From: Bradyrhizobium sp. CCBAU 051011
GTDB lineage: Bacteria > Pseudomonadota > Alphaproteobacteria > Rhizobiales > Xanthobacteraceae
NCBI RefSeq assembly: GCF_009930815.1
Contig: NZ_CP022222.1
Span: 9,032,501-9,096,500 of the forward strand
Reading direction: 5' to 3'
DNA length: 64,000 nucleotides
Shown here: piece by piece, positions 52,142 through 60,692 of the stretch
Layout of the letters: each line of letters starts with the position of its first letter
Position numbering within the stretch: the first letter of the stretch is position 1
Notes under the pieces: model-generated
Databases searched by the model: none
What the model was told of the DNA's origin: nothing
Seen by the model: the letters and a program-made list of their open reading frames with translations, nothing else
Position numbers and translations under genes: made by a program

Positions 52142-53092
52142 ATGAATAAACCGATTTTGCGCGATCCTTCACCGGAATATCCGCCAGCATCTGAGGCGCG
52201 CCAGAGCAACGTGCCGATTGCCGATGGGCGTCCTGCCGATGTGGAGATGGCACGCGTGCTCGGGACCACACCATTTCATATGGCTTTAGACTCCTCCGGT
52301 GCCGGGATCGCCCACTGGAAACATGAACCGTTGCACGACGTCGTCGAACCCATGACCCATCACGTCATCATGGCTTATAACGGTCAGATGCAGCGCATGG
52401 AGCGGCGGTCAGGAAGATCGGTTGCAATTGGAACGTTTCGTCCCGGGGTTGTGATCATCATTCCGGAAGGATCGAGCTCCCGATGGGATATTCCGAAACC
52501 TGTTGATGTCGTTCAGCTCTATCTTCCGCACACAATGCTCGAGCGCGTTGCCCGCGAAGCCGACACGGCCACACCAACCGATCTCCTGGAGCGAACGGCG
52601 CATCCCGACCCCATTACATCCCGATTGCTCTTAAGCGCGGCCGATGCCATGGAGGGCAATGGGCCCCTGGATACGCTGTTCAGGCATCAACTGATAGACC
52701 TCCTGGCCACGCGCGTCCTGGCTGCGCACACCGGCTCGCCAACCCCGCTCCAGCCGACCATGGGTGGGCTGTCGCCGAAGGTCCTGCTCCGCTCCATCGA
52801 ACGCCTGCGCTCGGACAGTGACGCCGACGTCTCGCTCGCGGCGCTCGCTTCGGATGCCGGCCTGTCGCGCTTCCACTTCTGCCGCGCCTTCAAGGAAAGC
52901 ACCGGGCTTTCGCCGCATGCCTGGCTGCGCCAGCACCGGCTCGAGCAGGCCATGAACATGCTGCGCGACACCGATGCGTCCGTCGTGTCAGTCGCCGCGG
53001 CGCTTGGCTATTCATCCCAAACCGCCTTCGCCGCGGCGTTCAGGAAGTTGACCGGCGAGACCCCGAGCGATTGGCGGAGGCGTGTGCGTTAA
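52142..53092 (+). CDS. AraC-family transcriptional regulator
   Basis: 316 residues from the ATG at 52142; the frame extends further back without a better start. The N-domain contains MTHHVIMAYNGQMQRMERRS and FRPGVVIIIPEGSSSRWDI, a cupin-type sensing part. The C-terminus has VSLAALASDAGLSRFHFCRA then FKESTGLSPHAWLRQHRLEQ and VSVAAALGYSSQTAFAAAFR, the two helix-turn-helix units. It precedes a run of redox genes on the same strand, which may be its targets. Confidence 0.88.
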   Translation: MNKPILRDPSPEYPPASEARQSNVPIADGRPADVEMARVLGTTPFHMALDSSGAGIAHWKHEPLHDVVEPMTHHVIMAYNGQMQRMERRSGRSVAIGTFRPGVVIIIPEGSSSRWDIPKPVDVVQLYLPHTMLERVAREADTATPTDLLERTAHPDPITSRLLLSAADAMEGNGPLDTLFRHQLIDLLATRVLAAHTGSPTPLQPTMGGLSPKVLLRSIERLRSDSDADVSLAALASDAGLSRFHFCRAFKESTGLSPHAWLRQHRLEQAMNMLRDTDASVVSVAAALGYSSQTAFAAAFRKLTGETPSDWRRRVR

Positions 53093-53192
53093 CAGCAATC
53101 GCTCTACAGGTACGGCAATCGCTCTGGGGCAGTCACAAGTCTGGTTCGGTAAAACATCACGGTGCCCACGTCAGCAACGGAGGAGACCAACG

Positions 53193-53498
53193 ATGGCCTG
53201 GAAGAGTTTTTCAATCGCACCACGACGGAGGGCCGTTGCGACCGCACTTGTATACGGGCTTTCATTGACCGTTCGCTTCACCTCAACCATGGGCGAAGAA
53301 GCGCCGGCACAAGCCACTCAAGCTACGAACCCCTTGCGTTCCATCATGCTCAACGATCGCTTCTACAACGGCTCGCCTCCGAATCCCGCTCTGCCGATCA
53401 GCTTTCAGCGTGGCTGGCCATTGGGTCCCAGAATCTGCCGCGCGGCATGTGAAGGCTCCGTGCCGACGTCCTTAATGCTGACCTGCCCCGCTCCATAG
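53193..53498 (+). CDS. Small secreted hypothetical protein
   Basis: 101 residues from an ATG with a strong GGAGGAG eight bases upstream. MAWKSFSIAPRRRAVATALV followed by YGLSLTVRFTSTMGEEAPAQ looks like a signal peptide with a short basic start. The rest, MLNDRFYNGSPPNPALPISF, is short and lacks a known domain. It may be a short secreted protein or the start of a decayed larger one. It lies between the AraC gene and an FAD oxidoreductase gene. Confidence 0.45.
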   Translation: MAWKSFSIAPRRRAVATALVYGLSLTVRFTSTMGEEAPAQATQATNPLRSIMLNDRFYNGSPPNPALPISFQRGWPLGPRICRAACEGSVPTSLMLTCPAP

Positions 53499-53618
53499 GA
53501 GCCCGGCGAACTTCATTTCACATCTTCGCGTCGTCGTCGATCGCAACAGGCCTTGCCGCCACGGAGAGCGGCGGCGGTGACGCGCGTGTCGTCAACCAAA
53601 CCACAAGGAGTAAATCAC

Positions 53619-54824
53619 ATGCGACTCATTATCATAGGCGCCGGCTTCGCCGGCATGTACGCCGCACTTTCCGCAGCCCGCCTGCGCGACATCCAGGGCG
53701 TTTCGCCCGAGGAGCTCGAGATCGCGCTGGTTGCGCCGGAGCCGACGCTGGTGATCCGCCCGCGGCTCTATGAACAGAAGCCGGAAGCCCTGACGGCGTC
53801 TCTCCTCGATGTCCTCGAGGCCGTCGATGTCGACTATGTGCAAGGCAGCGCCGAGACGATCGACGCCAAGGCCCGCGTGGTGCAGATCGCGACCGCCAAG
53901 GGCACGCGGAAGACGCTGTCCTACGACCGGCTGGTCGTCGCCACCGGCAGCCGGCTGTTCCGCCCAAATATTCCCGGCCTTGCCGAGCACGGCTTCAGCG
54001 TCGACCAGCTCGAGGACGCAGTCGCGCTCGACAAGCATTTGCAAGGCCTTGCCGATCGTCCGGCAATGAACGGGCGCGACACCGTCGTCGTTGCCGGCGG
54101 GGGTTTCACCGGCATCGAGGCAGCAACGGAGATGCCTGCGCGACTCCGCAAAATCTTCGGCAAGGACGCCACGCCGCGCGTCATCATCGTTGACCGCAAC
54201 AGTGCGATCGCCCCCGATATGGGCGAAGGCCCCCGCCCCGTCATCGAGGACGCCCTGCGCAAGGTCGGTGTAGAGACCCGGCTCGGCGCCGGCGTCGCCT
54301 CGCTGGACAAATCCGGCGTGACGCTTTCCAACGGTGAACACATCGAAACCGAGACCGTGATCTGGGCGGCCGGCATGCGCGCCGCGCCATTGACCCAGCA
54401 GATCCCCGCCGAGCGCGACAATTTCGGCCGCCTGCTCGTCGACCGCGAGCTGCGCGTGCCCGGGGTCGCCGGCGTCTTCGCCACCGGCGATGCCGCGCGC
54501 GCCGCCTGCGACGATGCCGGCAACTACGCGCTGATGTCGTGCCAGCACGCCACGCGGATGGGCGCCTTTGCCGGCAATAACGCCGCGGCCGAACTGCTGG
54601 GCGTGCCGACCAAGCCGTACCACCAGAAGGGCTACGTCACCTGTCTCGACCTCGGCGAAGCCGGCGCGCTGTTCACGCGCGGTTGGGACCGCAAAGTGGA
54701 GATGGTCGGCGACGTCGCCAAGAAGACCAAGCAAGAGATCAACACCGTGTGGATCTATCCGCCGAAGGCCGAGCGTGCCGCCGCGCTGGCGTCGGCCGAT
54801 CCGGAAAATGTGACCAAGGTGTAG
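53619..54824 (+). CDS. FAD-dependent NAD(P)H dehydrogenase-like oxidoreductase (NDH-2 type)
   Basis: 401 residues from the ATG at 53619, with AAGGAG ten bases upstream. MRLIIIGAGFAGMYAALSAA is the FAD-binding loop. LVVATGSRLFRPNIPG and TVVVAGGGFTGIEAATEMPA (NAD-binding loop) follow, with VIWAAGMRAAPL and VFATGDAARAACDDAGNYAL giving the second FAD contact. This matches type II NADH dehydrogenase relatives, which pass electrons from NAD(P)H to quinones. No C-terminal membrane helix is clear. The 3' flank carries an inverted repeat. Confidence 0.85.
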   Translation: MRLIIIGAGFAGMYAALSAARLRDIQGVSPEELEIALVAPEPTLVIRPRLYEQKPEALTASLLDVLEAVDVDYVQGSAETIDAKARVVQIATAKGTRKTLSYDRLVVATGSRLFRPNIPGLAEHGFSVDQLEDAVALDKHLQGLADRPAMNGRDTVVVAGGGFTGIEAATEMPARLRKIFGKDATPRVIIVDRNSAIAPDMGEGPRPVIEDALRKVGVETRLGAGVASLDKSGVTLSNGEHIETETVIWAAGMRAAPLTQQIPAERDNFGRLLVDRELRVPGVAGVFATGDAARAACDDAGNYALMSCQHATRMGAFAGNNAAAELLGVPTKPYHQKGYVTCLDLGEAGALFTRGWDRKVEMVGDVAKKTKQEINTVWIYPPKAERAAALASADPENVTKV

Positions 54825-54840
54825 ACGCCTCACGCGATAC

Positions 54841-54868
54841 GGGCCGCGCTCCGCTGGCTGCGCGGCCT
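54841..54868. repeat. Inverted repeat after the NDH-like gene
   Basis: GGGCCGCG and CGCGGCCT pair around a 12-base loop. A similar hairpin starting with the same GATACGGGCCGCG is found after the next gene (55894-55926). No T-run follows, so it is not a standard terminator. Confidence 0.4.
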
Positions 54869-54917
54869 GCTCAACGACACCAGTCAGCAGCCTTTACCAT
54901 GAAGCAAGGAGACAAAC

Positions 54918-55850
54918 ATGAGCCTAACAAACACGAGCCTAGACAACACCTCACACCCCGGTGCACCGGGCCCCAACGAGTTGGTTCCGTCGCGCTACGC
55001 GGTGCGAGTCGGCGACATTGACGTGCTGGTGGTCAGCGATGGCGTGCTACCGCTTCCAACCGCAATGCTGGCACACAACATCGACCCGTCCGTCCGCGCG
55101 GCCTGGCTGAAAGACATGTTCCTGCCGCCGGACGCTTACGATTGGGCGCTGAACGTGGTCGTGGTGCGAAGCGGCAGCCAAACCATACTCGTCGATGCTG
55201 GGCTTGGGCTCGACCCGGACTTGCACTTGCCGCGGGCCGGGCAGTTGATCAAGCGACTGGAGGCCGCCGGCATCGATCTTGCGTCCGTGACCGACGTGGT
55301 GCTGACCCACATGCATATGGACCACATTGGCGGGCTGCTCGTCGACGGGGTCAAGGACCAGCTGCGTCCGGACCTGCGGATCCACGTGGCGGCCGCCGAG
55401 GTCAAGTTCTGGGAGGCGCCCGATTTCTCCCACGTCTCCATGCCACCCGGATTCCCGGACGCGCTTCGATCGACAGCCAAGCGGTTCGTGAAAGAGTACC
55501 GCAGCCAGCTGCGGCCGTTCGAGGAGGAGTACGAGGTGGCGCCGGGGGTGGTCGTTACTCGCACCGGCGGCCACACCCCCGGACATAGCGTGGTCCGCGT
55601 GGCGTCCGGCGGCGACCGGCTGACGTTCGCCGGAGACCTCGTGTTCGCGGTCGGGTTCGAACACCCCGAATGGTACAACGGCTTCGAACACGACCCCGAG
55701 GAGTCGGCCCGCGTTCGTATCAGTCTTTTGCGGGAACTGGCTGAGACCGGTGGGCTGCTGGTGGCCACTCACCTGCCGTTCCCGTCCGTCGGTCATGTGG
55801 CCGTCGACGGCGACGCCTTTCGTTGGGTGCCGGTCTTCTGGGACTACTGA
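54918..55850 (+). CDS. Metallo-beta-lactamase fold hydrolase
   Basis: 310 residues. The zinc site is LTHMHMDHIGGL (His131, His133, Asp135, His136), followed by HTPGHSVVRV and TFAGDLVFAVG (third His and bridging Asp), and ATHLPFPSVGHV near the end. These are standard for MBL-fold hydrolases of the lactonase/phosphodiesterase type. The ATG at 54918 has GGAG upstream. The substrate cannot be told; quorum lactones or other lactones and esters are possible. It may share a transcript with the FAD oxidoreductase. Confidence 0.87.
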   Translation: MSLTNTSLDNTSHPGAPGPNELVPSRYAVRVGDIDVLVVSDGVLPLPTAMLAHNIDPSVRAAWLKDMFLPPDAYDWALNVVVVRSGSQTILVDAGLGLDPDLHLPRAGQLIKRLEAAGIDLASVTDVVLTHMHMDHIGGLLVDGVKDQLRPDLRIHVAAAEVKFWEAPDFSHVSMPPGFPDALRSTAKRFVKEYRSQLRPFEEEYEVAPGVVVTRTGGHTPGHSVVRVASGGDRLTFAGDLVFAVGFEHPEWYNGFEHDPEESARVRISLLRELAETGGLLVATHLPFPSVGHVAVDGDAFRWVPVFWDY

Positions 55851-55893
55851 CCGCTGTCCGAACCAGGGCGCGTAGTAAGCGCTTCATCCGATA

Positions 55894-55926
55894 CGGGCCG
55901 CGTTTGCAGCGCCGAAGCGCGGCCCG
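55894..55926. repeat. Inverted repeat after the MBL-fold gene
   Basis: CGGGCCGCG and CGCGGCCCG form a nine-bp perfect stem around a 15-base loop. It shares its left arm and flank (GATACGGGCCGCG) with the hairpin at 54841. No T-run follows. Confidence 0.45.
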
Positions 55927-55971
55927 CTCACCCAAAATCCTTAGGAGTTCGACCTCGATGAAACACGAGAC
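55926..55971 (+). repeat. Direct repeat, copy 1: leader and start of a gene
   Basis: GCTCACCCAAAATCC then a ribosome-binding site and GACCTCGATGAAACACGAGA closely match positions 56773-56820 before the acetoacetate decarboxylase gene. The repeated part spans a short leader and the first five codons. Confidence 0.7.
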
Positions 55972-56119
55972 CCTGCGGGCCTCGCCGCTCAACGGCTGCA
56001 CCTTCTGCGTGATGACCCGGGCACTACCTGAGTATTCGCGCAAAGATGTTTCCAGCTTCACGAACCAAGCCACTCCGCACGGCGATCGCGCTTCGAAGCC
56101 GCGCGACGGGAGGGTGTGA
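55958..56119 (+). pseudogene. Orphan short frame sharing the acetoacetate decarboxylase N-terminus
   Basis: 53 codons: MKHETLRASPLNGCTFCVMT and on to KPRDGRV. Only the first nine residues match the start of the acetoacetate decarboxylase at 56807 (MKHETVRAS). The rest has no domain. I read it as a scar of a duplication, not a functional gene. Its stop overlaps the start of the next gene. Confidence 0.45.
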
Positions 56120-56766
56120 TGAAGGTCGTTGTCTTTGGTGCAACGGGGTCGACAGGACGGCTCGTCGTTGAGTCCGCCTTGTCCGCGGGTCACGTCGTCA
56201 CTGCCTTCGTCCGTGACCCAAAGCGCCTGCCCTTGACGCATCCGAATCTCAGAATCGTCAAGGGCGATGCAATGGATCCAGCCTCGGTGGCATCTGCGGT
56301 CCAAGGGGCGGATGCGATCATCTGCACGTTGGGGGCGGTACCTCAGGCGAAAGGAGATCGGGGTCGACGCCAGCCTGGCGTCCCGGTTTGCTCGGTGGGA
56401 ACCAAGAACATTCTGGCCGCCATGCCTCCAGGCCGGGGCCGACTCATCGTTGAGAGTTCGGTGAGTGTCGGTGAGAGCTACCACACCGGGAGTTTCGGCG
56501 CAGGCTTCCTGGTCAAGCTCGCACTCAAGGAGGTGATGGCAGACAAGGAGAAGCAGGAGGCAGCTGTTCGGGAGAGTGACTGCGATTGGACGATCGTTCG
56601 ACCGGCAACGCTGACATTCAAGCGCGCTCGCGGAAACCTGAAGGCCGGGACCGATCTGCGCTGGCACATCACCTCAACAGCCACCCGCGCGGACGTGGCC
56701 GAATACATGCTCAAGATCCTCGATGACCCCGCGACATACAAGAAGGCCATCACGGTGCGCAACTAG
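56119..56766 (+). CDS. NAD(P)-binding SDR (NmrA-like, atypical) oxidoreductase
   Basis: 215 residues. [20 protein letters not shown] is the GxxGxxG loop of atypical SDRs. [20 protein letters not shown] and [15 protein letters not shown] follow, then [17 protein letters not shown], and [20 protein letters not shown] near the end. This is the NmrA/BVR-B-like group, often NADPH-dependent or regulatory. The YxxxK site is not clear, so catalysis is uncertain. It sits between the two copies of a direct repeat, so it may have been inserted. Confidence 0.78.
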   Translation: MKVVVFGATGSTGRLVVESALSAGHVVTAFVRDPKRLPLTHPNLRIVKGDAMDPASVASAVQGADAIICTLGAVPQAKGDRGRRQPGVPVCSVGTKNILAAMPPGRGRLIVESSVSVGESYHTGSFGAGFLVKLALKEVMADKEKQEAAVRESDCDWTIVRPATLTFKRARGNLKAGTDLRWHITSTATRADVAEYMLKILDDPATYKKAITVRN

Positions 56767-56772
56767 GTTTGC

Positions 56773-56820
56773 GCTCACCCCAAAACCCTTTTGGAGCTCG
56801 ACCTCGATGAAACACGAGAC
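56773..56820 (+). repeat. Direct repeat, copy 2: leader and start of acetoacetate decarboxylase
   Basis: GCTCACCCCAAAACCC then the ribosome-binding site (TTGGAG) and ACCTCGATGAAACACGAGAC. It matches 55926-55971 with small differences and a two-base indel. Confidence 0.7.
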
Positions 56821-57607
56821 TGTGCGCGCGAGCGCGTTCGCCATGCCGCTGACAAACCCGGCCTTTCCCGCCGGCCCCTATCGATTCGTCAACCGCGAAT
56901 ACTTCATCATTCAGTACCGGACCGATCTCGAAGCGTTACGCCGCATCGTGCCGGAGCCGCTGGCGGTCACGGAGCCGGTGGTGAACTACGAATTCATCCG
57001 CATGCCTGACTCCACCGGTTTCGGCGACTACACCGAAAGCGGCCAGGTCATTCCGGTGTCCTATCAGGGCGAGCGCGGCATCTTCATCCACCAGATGTTT
57101 CTCAACGACCATCCGCCCATCGCAGGCGGGCGCGAGCTGTGGGGCTTTCCGAAGAAGCTCGCGGAGCCGAAGCTCGCGGTCGAAACCGACACGCTCGTTG
57201 GGACCTTGAACTACGGCTCGGTCCGGATCGCGACCGGCACGATGGGCTACAAGCACCGCGCGCTCGACGCCACCGCCGAAGCCAGGAAGCTCGCCGGGCC
57301 GAATTTCCTGCTCAAGGTCATCCCGCATGTCGACGGCACGCCGCGTATCTGCGAGCTGGTGCGCTTCCACCTCGAAGACATCACGGTGAAGGGCGCGTGG
57401 ACCGGACCGGCCGCTTTGGATCTCTTCTCCCACGCCCTGGCCCCCGTCGCCGAACTGCCGGTCCTTCAAGTGCTGTCGGCGAAGCACGTTGTTGCCGACC
57501 TGACGCTCGGGCTTGGCACGGTGGTCCACGACTATCTGGCCCCGAACGTGGCGGTGCTGCGGCGCGGCTCGGGATCCGAAATCCTGATCGAAGCGAATGC
57601 CGGCTGA
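56807..57607 (+). CDS. adc: Acetoacetate decarboxylase
   Basis: 266 residues from the ATG at 56807. [17 protein letters not shown] holds the Schiff-base Lys116 followed by Lys117, as in clostridial ADC (K115-K116). [15 protein letters not shown] gives the Glu77 in the active site, and [18 protein letters not shown] with [12 protein letters not shown] is the second half. It converts acetoacetate to acetone and CO2, or acts in ADC-like roles. It is followed by a patatin and a 3-hydroxybutyrate dehydrogenase gene, a ketone-body and polyhydroxybutyrate setting. Confidence 0.9.
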   Translation: MKHETVRASAFAMPLTNPAFPAGPYRFVNREYFIIQYRTDLEALRRIVPEPLAVTEPVVNYEFIRMPDSTGFGDYTESGQVIPVSYQGERGIFIHQMFLNDHPPIAGGRELWGFPKKLAEPKLAVETDTLVGTLNYGSVRIATGTMGYKHRALDATAEARKLAGPNFLLKVIPHVDGTPRICELVRFHLEDITVKGAWTGPAALDLFSHALAPVAELPVLQVLSAKHVVADLTLGLGTVVHDYLAPNVAVLRRGSGSEILIEANAG

Positions 57608-57639
57608 TCGGATCAGTCGCAATGCAAGGAGTATTGGCA

Positions 57640-58824
57640 ATGCTGAATGTAATACGCGAGCAGACTGGTCCGGTGCCACAGCCGCAGCCGCACAGCAAGA
57701 CGCTGCCTTATGATGTCGTCGCGCTGGTGCTGCAAGGCGGCGGCGCGCTCGGGGCCTATCAGGCCGGCGTCTATGAAGGCCTGCACGAGGCCGGCATCCG
57801 GCCGAACTGGCTGGCCGGCATCTCGATCGGCGCGCTCAACGCCGCCATCATCGCGGGCTCTCCCGAGGCCGAACGCGTCGAGCGGCTGCGCGAGTTCTGG
57901 GAGACCATCTGTGCCTTTTCGATCGAGTGGCCCGCCGGCGAAGGGCTGGCCAATGCCCTGCCCTTTGCGTTCGATATCAACTCAGTGCGCAACGCGATGG
58001 CGGCGACGAGGGCCCTGGTCCAGGGCCAGCCCGGCTTCTTCAAGCCGCGCTTCCCGTCGCCGATCTGGTCGCCATTCTCGGGCGACGCCGCGACAAGCTT
58101 CTACGACACGGCACCGTTGCACCAGACCCTGGAGCGGCTCGTCGATTTCGATCGGTTGAACTCGGGCGAGGTGCGCGTCAGCGTCGGCGCGGTCAACGTG
58201 CGCACCGGCAACTTGACCTATTTCGACACCGCCGAGCGCCGGCTAGGGCCGAAACATTTTGTGGCTTCCGGCGCGCTGCCACCGGGATTCCCCGCCGTCG
58301 AAATCGAAGGCGAACACTATTGGGATGGCGGCGTGGTTTCGAACACGCCCCTCTCCCGCGTACTGTCCGGCGAGCCCGCTGACACGCTGACATTCCAGAT
58401 CGATCTCTGGTCGGCCAGGGGCCGCGTCCCCTACGACATGATGGACGTCTCGAGCCGGCAGAAGGACATCCAGTATTCCAGCCGCACACGCGCGGTTACC
58501 GACCAGGTGCTGAAAATGCAAAAGATGCGCCAGGCTTTGCAGCGCACGATGGAGGAGCTGCCGGCAAGTGCCAAGGCGAAGCCGGAAATCCGCGCCATCG
58601 CGGATATGGCCCGCCACCGCTCCTACAACATCGTTCACCTGATCTATCAGACCAAGCTCCACGAGGGCCATTCGAGGGACTACGAGTTTGGATTGAGCGC
58701 GATGCGGGCACACTGGCAGAGCGGGCTCGAGGACATCCGCCGCACGCTGGCCGATCCGCGGCGCCTGGATCCGCCGCCCCCAGAGCTCGGAATCGTCACC
58801 CACGATGTCCATCGCCGCGATTGA
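57640..58824 (+). CDS. Patatin-like phospholipase/esterase
   Basis: 394 residues from the ATG at 57640 (AAGGA nine bases upstream; ATG at 57622 is possible). LVLQGGGALGAYQAGVYEGL is the oxyanion loop, LAGISIGALNAA contains the nucleophile Ser62 in GxSxG, and HYWDGGVVSNTPL holds Asp229 of the Ser-Asp dyad. SSRQKDIQYSSRTRAVTDQV starts a C-terminal domain of the DUF3734 kind often seen in this position. It would hydrolyse acyl esters. It sits between adc and bdhA with small gaps, so it is one operon. Confidence 0.9.
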   Translation: MLNVIREQTGPVPQPQPHSKTLPYDVVALVLQGGGALGAYQAGVYEGLHEAGIRPNWLAGISIGALNAAIIAGSPEAERVERLREFWETICAFSIEWPAGEGLANALPFAFDINSVRNAMAATRALVQGQPGFFKPRFPSPIWSPFSGDAATSFYDTAPLHQTLERLVDFDRLNSGEVRVSVGAVNVRTGNLTYFDTAERRLGPKHFVASGALPPGFPAVEIEGEHYWDGGVVSNTPLSRVLSGEPADTLTFQIDLWSARGRVPYDMMDVSSRQKDIQYSSRTRAVTDQVLKMQKMRQALQRTMEELPASAKAKPEIRAIADMARHRSYNIVHLIYQTKLHEGHSRDYEFGLSAMRAHWQSGLEDIRRTLADPRRLDPPPPELGIVTHDVHRRD

Positions 58825-58864
58825 TCTCGCGACGGATCTGTCTCTCTCATCGAAAGGAATTCCC

Positions 58865-59647
58865 ATGTTGAAGGGTAAGGTGGCGATCGTCACCGGATCG
58901 ACCAGCGGCATCGGCCTCGGGATCGCAACGGAGCTGGCGAAGGCCGGCGCCGATCTGGTGTTGAACGGTTTTGGCGACGCGGGCGAGATCGAACGGATCC
59001 GCAGCGGGATTGAACGCGACCATGGCGTGCGCGTCGTCTACGACGGCGCTGACATGTCAAAGGGCGACGCGGTGCGCGAGTTGATTGCCAGGACAATCGA
59101 GAAATTCGGCTGCCTCGATATCCTCGTCAACAATGCCGGCATCCAGTTCACCGCGCCGGTGGATGAATTCCCGGCTGCCAAGTGGGATGCAATTCTGGCA
59201 ATCAACCTGTCGGCTGCGTTCCACGGCATTGCTGCAGCAGTGCCGCAGATGAAGAAGCAGCGCTGGGGACGGATCGTCAACATCGCCTCCGCGCACGGCC
59301 TCGTTGCTTCGACGCACAAGGCGGCCTACGTCGCAGCCAAGCACGGGATGGTCGGCCTGACCAAGGTGGTCGGGCTGGAGACGGCCGGGAGCGGCATCAC
59401 CTGCAATGCGGTCTGCCCGGGCTGGGTGCGAACGCCGCTGGTGGAAAAACAGATCAGCGACATCGCAGCAGAGCGCGGCATCAGCCAGAGGGAAGCCGCC
59501 GAGGAGCTGTTGTCCGAGAAGCAACCGTCTCTTGATTTTGCCTCGCCGGAGCAGCTTGGCGGCACCGTCGCATTCCTGTGCTCCGGCGCGGCAGACCAGA
59601 TCACTGGCACCGCAATCTCCGTCGACGGCGGCTGGACCGCGCGCTAG
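58865..59647 (+). CDS. bdhA: 3-hydroxybutyrate dehydrogenase
   Basis: 260 residues from the ATG at 58865 (AAAGGA upstream). MLKGKVAIVTGSTSGIGLGI has the TGxxxGIG loop. NNAGIQ, catalytic Asn114, Ser142 (NIASAHGLVAS), Tyr155 and Lys159 (AAYVAAKHG) and CPGWVRTPLV follow, all typical of bacterial D-3-hydroxybutyrate dehydrogenase (BdhA). It interconverts 3-hydroxybutyrate and acetoacetate with NAD. With adc and the patatin it fits the breakdown or balance of ketone bodies from polyhydroxybutyrate. Confidence 0.92.
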   Translation: MLKGKVAIVTGSTSGIGLGIATELAKAGADLVLNGFGDAGEIERIRSGIERDHGVRVVYDGADMSKGDAVRELIARTIEKFGCLDILVNNAGIQFTAPVDEFPAAKWDAILAINLSAAFHGIAAAVPQMKKQRWGRIVNIASAHGLVASTHKAAYVAAKHGMVGLTKVVGLETAGSGITCNAVCPGWVRTPLVEKQISDIAAERGISQREAAEELLSEKQPSLDFASPEQLGGTVAFLCSGAADQITGTAISVDGGWTAR

Positions 59648-59663
59648 CCAGGGGGAGAGGATC

Positions 59664-60692
59664 ATGTCGCTGAACAAGACAAAGAAGGCTGGCCTGCTGC
59701 TGTGCCTCGGCGCAGTCGCGGTCGTGGCTAGCGGATGGGTCTGGGTCCGATCGGGCGGCGAGACGACCGACAACGCCTATATCCGCGGCGACGTGACCTC
59801 GCTCGCGCCAAAAGTTGCGGGCTACGTCACGGCCGTCGAGGTTGAGGATAATCAGACCGTCCGGGCGGGCGACGTCCTGTTCCGGATCGATGACCGCGAC
59901 TATCGCGCGCGGCTTGCACAGGCAGAGGCCAATGTCGAATCCGCCCAGGCCCGCCTCACCAATGTCGATGCCGATATCCAGCTTCAGCATGCCCTGGTTC
60001 GGCAGGCCGAAGCGCAGAGACGTTCGACCGTGGCCGAGAGGAATCTGGCAACGAAAGCCTCCGATCGCCGCCGCGAGTTGATCCGCACCAACGCCGTCAG
60101 TCAGGCCGCAGTCGACGAAAGCGACGCGGCGCTGGCGAGGGCCGAAGCGGGCGTGTCGGCAGCATCGGCAACGGTGGAGGCTCAGCAGCAACGTATCGCG
60201 GTGCTTGCCACCCAGCGCGAAGCTGCCGTCGCAGCCCTGGCACAGGCGAAGGCGGCACGCGATCTCGCCCAGATCGACCTTGACCACACCGTGGTACATG
60301 CGCCGGTCAACGGCGTGATCGGCAACCGCCAGGTGCGTCTCGGCCGGCTTGTCGCGCCGGGCGCCTCCCTGCTCGATATCGTTCCGGTCAGCGACGTATG
60401 GGTGGTCGCGAATTTCAAGGAAACCCAGATCGAACATATCCGGCCCGGTCAGCGCGCCCGCATCACGGTCGACGGCTATCCGAATACGACGTTTGAAGGC
60501 GTGGTGGACAGCTTTGCGCCCGGCAGCGGGTCTGCCTTCAGCCTGCTTCCCGTCGACAATGCGACAGGAAACTTCATTCGCGTCGTTCAGCGTGTCCCGG
60601 TGAAGATCCGGTTTGCCGGCCATCCATTGCAAGGCCGTCTCGTGCCCGGCCTCTCCGCGCGTGTCGAGATCGATCGAGGACGGGGCTCATGA
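59664..60692 (+). CDS. HlyD/EmrA-type membrane fusion protein
   Basis: 342 residues from the ATG at 59664 (GGGGGAGAGG upstream). One N-terminal membrane helix (AGLLLCLGAVAVVASGWVWV) is followed by TTDNAYIRGDVTSLAPKVAG, the biotinyl-lipoyl-like start of EmrA. A long coiled coil covers about residues 80-210, then LDHTVVHAPVNGVIGNRQV and VVANFKETQIEHIRPGQR. It links the MFS pump encoded next to an outer-membrane channel. Its stop overlaps the pump start by four bases. Confidence 0.9.
   Translation: MSLNKTKKAGLLLCLGAVAVVASGWVWVRSGGETTDNAYIRGDVTSLAPKVAGYVTAVEVEDNQTVRAGDVLFRIDDRDYRARLAQAEANVESAQARLTNVDADIQLQHALVRQAEAQRRSTVAERNLATKASDRRRELIRTNAVSQAAVDESDAALARAEAGVSAASATVEAQQQRIAVLATQREAAVAALAQAKAARDLAQIDLDHTVVHAPVNGVIGNRQVRLGRLVAPGASLLDIVPVSDVWVVANFKETQIEHIRPGQRARITVDGYPNTTFEGVVDSFAPGSGSAFSLLPVDNATGNFIRVVQRVPVKIRFAGHPLQGRLVPGLSARVEIDRGRGS

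Noticed and set aside
53592..54833. A 413-codon minus-strand frame opposite the FAD oxidoreductase
   Set aside because: Shadow frame in the antisense of a well-recognised enzyme.
59601..60632. A 343-codon minus-strand frame opposite the HlyD gene
   Set aside because: Composition of a shadow frame; HlyD motifs on the plus strand are clear.
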